NCBI GenBank assembly: GCA_900764925.1
Contig: CAAFPW010000085.1
Span: 1 to 64,000 of the forward strand
DNA: 64,000 nt
Reading direction: 5' to 3'
Source: Fusobacteriaceae bacterium
GTDB lineage: Bacteria; Fusobacteriota; Fusobacteriia; Fusobacteriales; Fusobacteriaceae
The position numbers were made by a program, and so were the translations under genes. The notes beneath the pieces are model-generated. The model had not been told where the DNA came from. It searched no databases and was given only the letters and a program-made list of their open reading frames with translations. Of this stretch, positions 51,456-59,568 are shown one piece after another. Each line of letters opens with the position of its first letter. Within the stretch, counting starts at the first letter, position 1.

Positions 51456-52298
51456 CTACTTAAGTGACTCCTTATATAATCTTTGTATATAGATTATTAA
51501 GTACATCTGTTCTGCATTGGTTAAAATATAATTATAATCTTTTTCAAAATATTTATAAATTACAGTAACACATTTATAAGCTTGTGGATATTTCTTTTTA
51601 AATATCTCAAATAACTCCTCATCCTCATCGTTTACTGTATTATTTAGTACTCTTAAAGATAGAAATTTCAAATGAGTGACTACCCTATCATATGAAAAAC
51701 TATCTTCATTTATATCAATTAACATATTAAACTCTATTATATTTAATATTTTTTGAACTATTTTTGTTATCTCAGTAGTATTGTTCATACTTCCATCTAA
51801 TTGAGCATTGATTATGTGACTAGTTATATATCCAGCTTCATCCTTTTGAAATCTAATCCCCAACTTCTCTTCAATAATTTTTAGTCCCTCAAGAGCAACT
51901 TCATATTCATCTCTATACAGGTGTTTTATCTCATTCAATAAAGGATTTTCTATTTCCACTCCATTTCTATATCTCTCCACTGCTCCATGTATATGCTCAG
52001 TTAAAGAAACATATATAATATTGTGTAATTCCTTATTATATCTCTCTTTTAATAGTTCCACTATCTTTTTTGTTATTTCTAAATAATTTTCAGGTATATT
52101 TAGTATTACATTTTTTAACTTTTCATTAATTTGGGTTTCATCATTTGTAAATATCTTTACATTTTCCCCTATCTCAATCTCTTCATTTGATTTTTTTTGA
52201 AAAGCTATCCCTTTTCCTACAACAATAATCTCTTTATCATTTTCATCTTTTGATATAAAAGCATTATTATTTAAAATTTTACCTACCCGAATCTTCAT
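51456..52298 (-). CDS. licT: LicT/BglG-type transcriptional antiterminator
   Basis: A 280-residue RNA-binding antiterminator. Residues 1-55 are the CAT RNA-binding domain (KIRVGKILNNNAFISKDEND, GKGIAFQKKS). PRD1 (about 65-165) has the phospho-histidine region SLTEHIHGAVERY and PRD2 (about 170-278) has VVTHLKFLSLRVL. When its sugar is present and PTS phosphorylation is low it dimerises on the RAT site just downstream and keeps the PTS and glucosidase genes on. It is 105 bases upstream of the PTS gene, and no RAT is seen before licT itself. Confidence 0.92.
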   Translation of the reverse strand: MKIRVGKILNNNAFISKDENDKEIIVVGKGIAFQKKSNEEIEIGENVKIFTNDETQINEKLKNVILNIPENYLEITKKIVELLKERYNKELHNIIYVSLTEHIHGAVERYRNGVEIENPLLNEIKHLYRDEYEVALEGLKIIEEKLGIRFQKDEAGYITSHIINAQLDGSMNNTTEITKIVQKILNIIEFNMLIDINEDSFSYDRVVTHLKFLSLRVLNNTVNDEDEELFEIFKKKYPQAYKCVTVIYKYFEKDYNYILTNAEQMYLIIYIQRLYKESLK

Positions 52299-52385
52299 AC
52301 TATACCTTTCCTATTTTTGTTTTTATTTAGAACACAAACGAACAATAAAAAATTATATCGTTTAAACACTAATCATTCCTCAACT

Positions 52386-52414
52386 ATAATAGCATATTAT
52401 ATTCTAATTGTAAA
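52386..52414 (-). promoter_or_regulatory. Promoter of licT
   Basis: On the minus strand, TTTACA (plus 52409-52414), a 17-base spacer and TATTAT (plus 52386-52391). An inverted AAACGA/TCGTTT pair (52336-52341, 52358-52363) lies downstream, of unknown meaning. Confidence 0.6.
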
Positions 52415-52420
52415 GAAAAA

Positions 52421-54010
52421 TTAAATAGTTGTGTAAATTATCTCCCCTTCAACAACTGTCATTTGAATTTTAGTTTTTAAAATATCTCTCTTATCTACCT
52501 CAAAAATATTTTGATCTAAAACAAGGAAATCAGCTAATTTTCCAACCTCAATATTTCCTTTCAAGTTCTCTTCAAAAGATGTATATGCCCCACCTTGAGA
52601 GTAATATCTCACAGCATCTTCTACAGTAATAGCTTCTTCAGGTAGCCATCCACCTTCTGGACGATAACTTATATCTTGTCTATTTACAGCACAGTGTATA
52701 GCTTTTATAACATCAGCACTATCTACAGGAGCATCTGACCCAAAAGCCATAGTTATTCCCATATCTTTCATTGTCTTCCAAGCATAAGTTTCTAAACTTC
52801 TCTCATATCCCACTCTATCCTCAACTATATGTAAATCATAATCTAAGAAAATCGGTTGAATATATGCCAATATATTTAGATTTTTCATTCTTTCTAATAA
52901 CTCTTTTGTTGTAATTTGACAGTGAACAACCCCATGTCTTTTTTTATTTAAATTTGGCAACTTTTCAAAAGCATCTACACACATCTTTATAGCCCCATCT
53001 CCAATTGCGTGTACAGCTATTTGAAATCCATTTTTATCTGAATATTCTACAATTTTTTCAAAATCCTCTACAGAGCTTGTAACTATTCCATAATTATTTT
53101 CATCATCTATATATGGTTTTTGTAAAAAAGCAGTTTTTCCTCCTAAAGAACCATCTAGTAATAATTTTATAGGTCCTATTCTAAAGTTTTTACTTCCATA
53201 ACCAAAGTGATATCCTTTTCCTTGAAACTCCTCTATTCTTGAAATCTCTGGGAAAAGACATTGTTCATAAACTTTTATTTTTAATTTTCCCTCTTTTTCT
53301 AATTCACTATAAGCTTTTATAATTTTTTCATAATCTTTATCTGGGAAAGTTTCAAAGTCATCTGTTTGTACTGAGGTAATTCCCATAGAGAAAAACTCCT
53401 CTTGAGTTTCTAGTAACATATTTTTTAGTTCCTCTAAAGATGGACTAGGAATATGAGAGTAGATTAAATAAAGTCCATTTTCAGAGAAAATCCCTTTTTC
53501 ATAGTCCACATCTCCACCAGCACACTTAGTATCTTTAGTTATTCCACACACCTCTAAAGCTTTACTGTTAACTGTTGCCACATGTCCACAAGTTCTTGTG
53601 AAACAGATTGGGTACTCAGTTGAGATTTTATCTAAATCCTCTCTAGTTGGCATTCTCTTTTCTCCGTTGAATAAGTCTTGATTCCATCCTCTACCTAATA
53701 TCCAGCCACCATAGACAGTAAAATTCTCTCCTGCTTTAACTACATCTTCTACACTTCTACAAGAGTAAAGAGGAATTTTTTTCTTATTATATCCATAATT
53801 TACAAAGTGTACATGACTATCATTAAAAGCTGGTATTACACATTTTCCTTCCAAATCTACACTTTCTACATTTCCAAATTTTTCTATTAACTCACTCTCT
53901 TTTCCCACACCTAAAATTTTCCCATCTTCTACTACTATCGAATCAGCAACCCTATTCTCACTGTCCATAGTATATATCTTACCATTTTTAAAAATTTTCA
54001 TTTCTCTCAC
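52421..54010 (-). CDS. YtcJ-like amidohydrolase
   Basis: A 529-residue metal-dependent amidohydrolase. It has an N-terminal cap with KIYTMDSENRVADSIVVEDG, the first metal pair in FNDSHVHFVNYG (about 62-73), IAVHAIGDGAI in the middle, a GSDAPVDS aspartate motif (about 440) and a C-terminal strand AVEDAVRYYSQGGAYTSFEE-like block before a closing strand. Members hydrolyse amide or cyclic C-N bonds; the substrate is unknown. It has its own promoter at 54035-54063 and lies just upstream of licT's promoter without a clear terminator. Confidence 0.85.
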   Translation of the reverse strand: MREMKIFKNGKIYTMDSENRVADSIVVEDGKILGVGKESELIEKFGNVESVDLEGKCVIPAFNDSHVHFVNYGYNKKKIPLYSCRSVEDVVKAGENFTVYGGWILGRGWNQDLFNGEKRMPTREDLDKISTEYPICFTRTCGHVATVNSKALEVCGITKDTKCAGGDVDYEKGIFSENGLYLIYSHIPSPSLEELKNMLLETQEEFFSMGITSVQTDDFETFPDKDYEKIIKAYSELEKEGKLKIKVYEQCLFPEISRIEEFQGKGYHFGYGSKNFRIGPIKLLLDGSLGGKTAFLQKPYIDDENNYGIVTSSVEDFEKIVEYSDKNGFQIAVHAIGDGAIKMCVDAFEKLPNLNKKRHGVVHCQITTKELLERMKNLNILAYIQPIFLDYDLHIVEDRVGYERSLETYAWKTMKDMGITMAFGSDAPVDSADVIKAIHCAVNRQDISYRPEGGWLPEEAITVEDAVRYYSQGGAYTSFEENLKGNIEVGKLADFLVLDQNIFEVDKRDILKTKIQMTVVEGEIIYTTI

Positions 54011-54034
54011 CTCATTTTAATAGATCTTAATAAA

Positions 54035-54063
54035 ATTATAACTCATTTAATGATTTTAGTCTA
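54035..54063 (-). promoter_or_regulatory. Promoter of the amidohydrolase gene
   Basis: On the minus strand, TAGACT (plus 54058-54063), a 17-base spacer and TATAAT (plus 54035-54040). Confidence 0.7.
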
Positions 54064-54084
54064 TGTGAATTATGTAAAAGAAAA

Positions 54085-54118
54085 AGAGAAAATCTTACTA
54101 TTAAAAGTAAAACTCTCT
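54085..54118 (-). terminator. Possible terminator after the esterase gene
   Basis: On the minus strand an AGAG arm and a TTACT arm pair across an internal loop with a T-rich tail (TCTCTTTTTCTTTT). It is imperfect but sits where a stop is needed between the esterase and the amidohydrolase promoter. Confidence 0.4.
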
Positions 54119-54135
54119 CTCTTTTGTACATTGGA

Positions 54136-55302
54136 CTATTTTCTTTTTTTAGAAGCTAGCCATTGGAAAATATGAGTTCCATCTTTATCCACAGGATCAT
54201 TGTGTAAAGTATAGAAATAAGAACCATGTGGATCATACTTATTTCCATCTCTAACTACATCTTTATACTCTGTATAAACTACATCAGAACCTAATTCTTT
54301 TAAGTATTCAAAAGACTTTCTTGAATTTGATACAGGTACAGTAGTATCATCTGAAGCATGAACTAACCAAATTGGTATATCCTTTACTGTATTTAACTCC
54401 TTTTCACTTGGCATATAAGCTGGGCAAGTTATAAAAGCAGCTGCAAACATGTCAGGAGCATATACTAAAGTTTTAAAAGTTTGATATCCTCCCATAGAAC
54501 ATCCACCAATATACACTCTATTTTCATCTATCTCTGGATTTTCTTGAATATAAGTTTTTATTAATTTTACTAAGTCTGGAGTATAATCTTTTTCTCCCAC
54601 TAACTCTCTCTTACCCACCATAAAAGATTGCATCCAAAATGTAGGTGTTTGAGGAGCTAAAACATATGGTAGATCAAATATTTTTTGTGATTCCTCTTCA
54701 ACAAAAGCTACTCCTCCACGATTTCCTAGAATTTGAGTGGCATTACTCTCTCCACCCTCTCCAGCACCATGTAGCCAAATCACTAGTGGATGTTTTTTAT
54801 TATCTTTTATTGGTTTAAAATCTCTATACTTTAAACCATACATCTCTCCCTCTGTAAATTTATCTACACCTTCAATAGTTAGAGACTCCATTTTATAATT
54901 ATTTTCACCATTTTTTATGATTTTTCCATCCTCTAATACTACATCTTTATTTTGTACTAAAGAATACTCTGTAGGTATCTCCACATTAGAAAATTCCTTA
55001 TCATTCCAATATAATAGTGCTGCCTCTTCAACTCCCTGTCCATGCTCTAAATTTAATATTACAGTTTTGCTGTCAATAAAATCCACACCTGTTACTTTTC
55101 TCTCTTTTAAATCCTGTGTTAAAACTTTAAAACTCTCTCCATCAAAAGTTTTAGTATCTAAGTTCTTATCAAATTTTAATACAATTTTTGTAGTTTGAGG
55201 TCCATAATCAAAAACTTCTCCCACTACATCAAAATTTATCTCTCCAGCTAAAACTAAAGATGAAGTCAGACTAAAAGCCATTAAATAATTTTTTAATTTC
55301 AA
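54136..55302 (-). CDS. Secreted serine esterase/peptidase (alpha/beta hydrolase)
   Basis: The best start is TTG at 55302, five bases after a GGGGGGAG box; the next in-frame ATG is inside the signal peptide. About 388 residues. A signal peptide (MKLKNYLMAFSLTSSLVLAG) leads an Ig-like N-terminal domain (about 20-120), then an alpha/beta hydrolase with IWLHGAGEGGES, the nucleophile GGCSMGGYQT (about 270), the acid ASDDTTVP and histidine DGTHIFQW. It acts outside the membrane on esters or peptides. It follows the PTS gene by 25 bases, so sugar release or de-esterification outside the cell may feed the transporter. Confidence 0.85.
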   Translation of the reverse strand: MKLKNYLMAFSLTSSLVLAGEINFDVVGEVFDYGPQTTKIVLKFDKNLDTKTFDGESFKVLTQDLKERKVTGVDFIDSKTVILNLEHGQGVEEAALLYWNDKEFSNVEIPTEYSLVQNKDVVLEDGKIIKNGENNYKMESLTIEGVDKFTEGEMYGLKYRDFKPIKDNKKHPLVIWLHGAGEGGESNATQILGNRGGVAFVEEESQKIFDLPYVLAPQTPTFWMQSFMVGKRELVGEKDYTPDLVKLIKTYIQENPEIDENRVYIGGCSMGGYQTFKTLVYAPDMFAAAFITCPAYMPSEKELNTVKDIPIWLVHASDDTTVPVSNSRKSFEYLKELGSDVVYTEYKDVVRDGNKYDPHGSYFYTLHNDPVDKDGTHIFQWLASKKRK

Positions 55303-55327
55303 CTTTACTCCCCCCACTTTTTATTTT

Positions 55328-56938
55328 TTATAATCCATATTTTTTAATTATCTTATTTTTATAAATCTCAGCTTGAGTTCCATAAATAACTTGAATTCCC
55401 TCTCCACTTCTAATTACACCTTGAGATTTTAACTCTTTCCATCTAGAATCATCAGCTACTTTTGAACTATCCTTTACAGTTACTCTAAGTCTTGTGATAC
55501 AAGCATCTATTCCTTTTATATTTTCAACTCCTCCAAGAGCTTCAACTATATCATCAGTTAAATCTTCACTAGAGTTACCTTGATAATCTTTTCTTGTATA
55601 AAGTTTTGCTTCTGCTTCATTTCTTCCAGGAGTGCTATAATTAAACTTCTCTATCATAAACTTGAATATGAAATAGTATATGATTGAGTATATTGGTCCA
55701 ATTATTAAGATCCATTGATATGAAGTCTTAGCCATTCCTTGTAATAGGCCAAAGAAAGTGAAATCTATAATACCTCTTGAGAATGTAATTCCCACAGCTA
55801 CATTTAAGAAGTGTAAAAGTCCATAAGCTATTCCTTCTAATAGAGCGTGAATTACATAAAGTGGTGGTGCAACAAATAGGAATGTGAACTCTAGTGGCTC
55901 AGTTATTCCTGTTAAGAAAGCTGTCAGTGCTGCAGAAGCTAATATTCCCTTTACTTTAGCTCTATTACTTACATCAGCACATCTATACATAGCAAAAGCT
56001 GCCGCTGGTAATCCAAACATCATAGGAAGGAATCCCCCTGTCATCGTTCTTGTAGCATCAGCTGAATAGTGTACAACTGTTGGATCAGCAAGTTGAGCAA
56101 AGAAAATTCTCTGTCCTCCAGCTATTAATTGTCCAGCTACTTCCATAGTTCCACCTAATTCTGTATACCAGAATAGAGGATAAACAGCATGGTGAAGTCC
56201 AAAAACATTTAAAAGTCTAGCTGTAAATCCATAAAGGAAAGTTCCAATAGGTCCCATAGCTGTAAAAGCTGCTCCAGCTTTAACTACTCCAGCAAATATT
56301 GAAGGCCAAATAAATGGAACTATAACACCTAAAGGAATAAAAAATACCATAGTTAATACAGGTACTAATCTATTTCCACTGAAGAAAGCTAAATAATCAG
56401 GTAAAGTTTTATTAGAAAACTTATTAGTTATCATAGCAGAAACACAACCACAGATGATACCACCTAATACCCCTGTCTGTAAAGTGAAAATTCCAAGCTC
56501 CTTAGTATATAGAGCTGCCTTTCCTACTGCTACATCATAAGTAAATCCACTATCCATAAAAGCTTGAACTGTTGTAGTATCAGCTGTATATCCCATAAAC
56601 CCTAATACTGTTCCAATTACTGTATGAAAAAGTAAGAAACCTAATAATCCAGATAGAGCTGCTGTCTCTTTATTTTGATTAGCAAGTCCAATAGCAACAC
56701 CCACAGCAAATATTACTGAAAGGTTTGCAAAAACAAAAGAACCAGAGTTAGAGAAAAGAACAAGTATTTTATTCAATATAGTTCCTGGCTCTAAAAATGT
56801 AAGATGGTATGTATCAATAACAGCTTTTGAAGTAAAAGCTCCTCCCACTCCCAAAAGTATTCCCGCCATAGGAAGTACAGCTATGGGAAGCATAAAAGCT
56901 CTACCTACTCTTTGTAAGATAGAAAATCCTTTTTTCAT
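55328..56938 (-). CDS. Glucose/maltose-family PTS transporter, EIICB
   Basis: A 536-residue PTS permease. The IIC domain occupies about 1-410 with ten hydrophobic segments and the GITEPLEFTFLFVAPPLYVI signature typical of the glucose/maltose/GlcNAc (MalX-PtsG) group. The IIB domain (about 455-536) has the phospho-cysteine in IDACITRLRVTV. There is no IIA. Its exact sugar is not readable, but the maltose/glucose branch fits. The promoter at 56976-57004 drives it with the downstream esterase. Confidence 0.88.
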   Translation of the reverse strand: MKKGFSILQRVGRAFMLPIAVLPMAGILLGVGGAFTSKAVIDTYHLTFLEPGTILNKILVLFSNSGSFVFANLSVIFAVGVAIGLANQNKETAALSGLLGFLLFHTVIGTVLGFMGYTADTTTVQAFMDSGFTYDVAVGKAALYTKELGIFTLQTGVLGGIICGCVSAMITNKFSNKTLPDYLAFFSGNRLVPVLTMVFFIPLGVIVPFIWPSIFAGVVKAGAAFTAMGPIGTFLYGFTARLLNVFGLHHAVYPLFWYTELGGTMEVAGQLIAGGQRIFFAQLADPTVVHYSADATRTMTGGFLPMMFGLPAAAFAMYRCADVSNRAKVKGILASAALTAFLTGITEPLEFTFLFVAPPLYVIHALLEGIAYGLLHFLNVAVGITFSRGIIDFTFFGLLQGMAKTSYQWILIIGPIYSIIYYFIFKFMIEKFNYSTPGRNEAEAKLYTRKDYQGNSSEDLTDDIVEALGGVENIKGIDACITRLRVTVKDSSKVADDSRWKELKSQGVIRSGEGIQVIYGTQAEIYKNKIIKKYGL

Positions 56939-56975
56939 AAAATTAATCCTCCTAAAGTTTATTTTTTACATTTTT

Positions 56976-57004
56976 AGTATACCTAACTATATTTTATAAG
57001 TCAA
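56976..57004 (-). promoter_or_regulatory. Promoter of the PTS-esterase operon
   Basis: On the minus strand, TTGACT (plus 56999-57004), a 17-base spacer and TATACT (plus 56976-56981). The mRNA leader to GGAGG and ATG is about 30 bases. The rest of the 229-base gap to the marR gene holds that gene's promoter and nothing else recognisable. Confidence 0.8.
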
Positions 57005-57106
57005 TATCTTAAAAATGTACTCGCTACCACAATTTGAACTTAGAAAAATTGTTGTCTATGAAACAATACAAAAATAGCACATTTACTTTTTCTTGCTAGA
57101 AAAACA

Positions 57107-57135
57107 TTGAAAAATATAGTTATTTAAGATATAAT
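57107..57135 (+). promoter_or_regulatory. Promoter of the MarR-family gene
   Basis: TTGAAA (57107-57112), a 17-base spacer, TATAAT (57130-57135). The leader to the first possible start is only about 26 bases. Confidence 0.75.
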
Positions 57136-57167
57136 GTTTCCTAAGAAACTATCAGAAATGGAAAGAG

Positions 57168-57719
57168 GTGGTAAAAATTTCTAGTAAAGTCATTAAAAAA
57201 TTTTTTAATTTAATAGAGGATAGTAAAGAGTTTTATAAAGATTTCTTAAAAACAGATAAGGGTGAAAGCTATATTCCTGAAATTTATCTTGAGATGCAAG
57301 AGTTTATCTATGCAAATGAGAAGTACACTAGTTCATTAAAAGAAGGATTGAATAAAAATTTAACCTTTACAGATTATAACTATCTATACTGTATTGGATC
57401 TAGTGAGAAAATCAATGTAACTCAACTATCAAAAAAAATAAAAAATAGCAAGGGATACACAAGTAAAGTGATAAAAAAACTTCTCTCCCTCAATTATATA
57501 AGAACCTTTCAAGAAGAAGGGAACAAAAAAGATATCTACATTGAACTTACTAAAACTGGAAAAACTGCCTATAAAGATATCTGTTCAAGAGTTGAAGAGG
57601 TGGAGGATAGTTTTTATAAGTTTCTTTGGGAAAATTTTAGTGAAGAGGAGTTAAAATTTTTATATAGTTTCTTTATAAAGATAAATAAATTTCAAAATGA
57701 AGAGATTGCTAAACTATAA
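57168..57719 (+). CDS. MarR-family transcriptional regulator
   Basis: About 183 residues with a winged-helix domain at about 70-140 (TDYNYLYCIGSSEKINVTQL, KKIKNSKGYTSKVIKKLL, then the wing RTFQEEGNKKDIYIELTKTG) and helical dimer ends. The start is unclear: a GTG at 57168 overlaps the only good site GAGGTGG (57165-57171), while an ATT at 57177 is 5 bases from it. The first ATG lies 40 codons in, past helix 1. It is divergent from the PTS operon, which it might control, and is followed by hflX with its own promoter. Confidence 0.75.
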   Translation: MVKISSKVIKKFFNLIEDSKEFYKDFLKTDKGESYIPEIYLEMQEFIYANEKYTSSLKEGLNKNLTFTDYNYLYCIGSSEKINVTQLSKKIKNSKGYTSKVIKKLLSLNYIRTFQEEGNKKDIYIELTKTGKTAYKDICSRVEEVEDSFYKFLWENFSEEELKFLYSFFIKINKFQNEEIAKL

Positions 57720-57734
57720 ATTATTTAATAACTG

Positions 57735-57743
57735 TGGTATAAT
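57735..57743 (+). promoter_or_regulatory. Extended -10 promoter of hflX
   Basis: TGGTATAAT (57735-57743) is a full extended -10 element, about 30 bases before the hflX ATG at 57774; there is no good -35 box, as extended -10 promoters allow. Confidence 0.65.
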
Positions 57744-57773
57744 ATAGATGAAATTAATTATGGAGTTGATAAA

Positions 57774-59564
57774 ATGATAAGAGGAAATATAGAGGGAATA
57801 AAGGAGTATTTATTAAAAGAACTGGATTCTCTTTATGATGTCAGTGTAGAAAAAAACAAACTTATTGAACCTGAAATGCTAATGTTGATAGCTCAAATAA
57901 GTAATAAAATCAATAGAGAGATCAATATAGCAATTGATAGAAGAGGAAATGTCATTGAGATATCAATAGGAGATAGTAGCAGTGTACAACTACCTATTAT
58001 GGATATTCAAGAGAGGAGATTATCTGGAGTGAGAGTAATTCATACTCACCCAAGTGGAAGTGCAAATCTTTCCAATATAGATATCTCAGCCCTTATAAAA
58101 TTAAAGTTAGATTGTATAGCGGCTATTGGTATTGAGGAAGAGAAAATTACTGGAGTTTCCCTTGGATTTTGTAATGTTGAGGGAAATGAATTGGTGCATG
58201 AAGTAGTTGGACCTTTAAGTATTGAAGAAGCTACTAATTATCCTATGATCTCAAAATTTGATGAGATTGAATCTCAACTTAGAAAGAGAGATATTGTTGA
58301 GAATGATACAGAATACGCCGTACTTGTTGGAATAGATACTCAAGAGAGTTTAGATGAGTTGGCAGAGTTAGCAAAGGCATGTAATGTTGAGGTTGTAGGA
58401 ACATTTATGCAAAAGAAAAATAGAGCTGATTCAGTTTTCTTTATCGGTACAGGTAAGGCTCAAGAACTAGCTGTATATAAGCAGTTAAAAAGAGCTAACC
58501 TAATAATTTTTGATGAAGAGTTAACAGGAGTACAAGTAAAAAATCTAGAACTTATAACAAGTTGTAAGGTTATAGATAGAACTACTCTTATTCTTGAGAT
58601 TTTTGCTAGAAGAGCTCGTACTAGAGAGGCTAAAATACAGGTTGAGTTGGCACAATTAAAATATAGAAGTGCTAGACTACTAGGACTTGGAAGTACAATG
58701 TCAAGAACAGGGGGAGGAGTTGGTACTAAAGGTCCTGGAGAGAAAAAATTAGAGATAGACAAGAGAAGAATAAGAGATACTATCTACGATTTAAAACAGG
58801 AATTAGAAAAGATAAGAAAAACAAGAGTTACTCAAAGGGAAAAGAGAGAGGAATCAGGTATTCCAAAAATCTCTTTAGTTGGTTATACTAACGTTGGAAA
58901 ATCAACTCTTAGAAACCTTTTAGTAGATATGTTCCCAGCTGATAATACATCTAAAAAGGAAGCTGTTTTTGCTGAAAATATGTTATTTGCTACTCTTGAT
59001 ATTACAACTAGAGCTATAATGTTACCTGATAAAAGAGTTGCCTCTCTAACTGATACTGTTGGTTTTGTTAGAAAACTACCTCATGATTTAGTTGAAGCTT
59101 TTAAATCAACATTGGAAGAGGTTAGTTTTTCAGATTTAATTATACATGTTGTTGATGCCTCTAGTGAAACAGCAATAGAGCAGATTGTTGCTGTTGAAAA
59201 AGTTTTAACAGAGTTAGATGCTATGGATAAACCTACATTTTTAGCTCTTAATAAGTGTGATAAAGCTAGTGTAGAACAATTAAATAGTATAAAAGAAAGA
59301 TTCCCTAACTATAAAACTGTAGAAATCAGTGCAAAAGCACAGATGAATATAGATATGTTTCTAAATATGATGGTTGAATCTCTACCTCAAACTACTAGAG
59401 TTTGTACATATCTAATACCATATAGTGATACTTCACTAGGAGCGTATCTACATAGAAATGCTATCATTCAAAGTGAAGAGTATGAGGGAGAGGGAGTAAA
59501 AATTTCTGCAATAGTTAACAACGAGGTGTACAACAAGTGTAAAAAATATTTAATAGAGGAATGA
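57774..59564 (+). CDS. hflX: HflX GTPase with N-terminal JAMM-like domain
   Basis: A 596-residue protein. The C-terminal part (about 185-596) is HflX: GTGKAQELAVYKQLKRANLI, the RTGGGVGTKGPGEKKLEID block (about 313-331), the GTPase G1 GYTNVGKST near 368-376 and G3 LTDTVGFVRKLP. HflX splits or rescues stalled ribosomes. The N-terminal 160 residues, absent from E. coli HflX, hold H90-T-H92-PSG and D103, an H-x-H-x10-D pattern as in RadC/JAMM metal proteins. A likely Glu is E49. Four bases later the MATE gene begins. Confidence 0.88.
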   Translation: MIRGNIEGIKEYLLKELDSLYDVSVEKNKLIEPEMLMLIAQISNKINREINIAIDRRGNVIEISIGDSSSVQLPIMDIQERRLSGVRVIHTHPSGSANLSNIDISALIKLKLDCIAAIGIEEEKITGVSLGFCNVEGNELVHEVVGPLSIEEATNYPMISKFDEIESQLRKRDIVENDTEYAVLVGIDTQESLDELAELAKACNVEVVGTFMQKKNRADSVFFIGTGKAQELAVYKQLKRANLIIFDEELTGVQVKNLELITSCKVIDRTTLILEIFARRARTREAKIQVELAQLKYRSARLLGLGSTMSRTGGGVGTKGPGEKKLEIDKRRIRDTIYDLKQELEKIRKTRVTQREKREESGIPKISLVGYTNVGKSTLRNLLVDMFPADNTSKKEAVFAENMLFATLDITTRAIMLPDKRVASLTDTVGFVRKLPHDLVEAFKSTLEEVSFSDLIIHVVDASSETAIEQIVAVEKVLTELDAMDKPTFLALNKCDKASVEQLNSIKERFPNYKTVEISAKAQMNIDMFLNMMVESLPQTTRVCTYLIPYSDTSLGAYLHRNAIIQSEEYEGEGVKISAIVNNEVYNKCKKYLIEE

Positions 59565-59568
59565 TAAT

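Noticed and set aside
52336..52363. AAACGA/TCGTTT repeat before licT as a catabolite (cre) site
   Set aside because: It lacks the cre consensus (TGWAANCGNTNWCA order) and the arms are 16 bases apart; it is recorded only as a note under the licT promoter.
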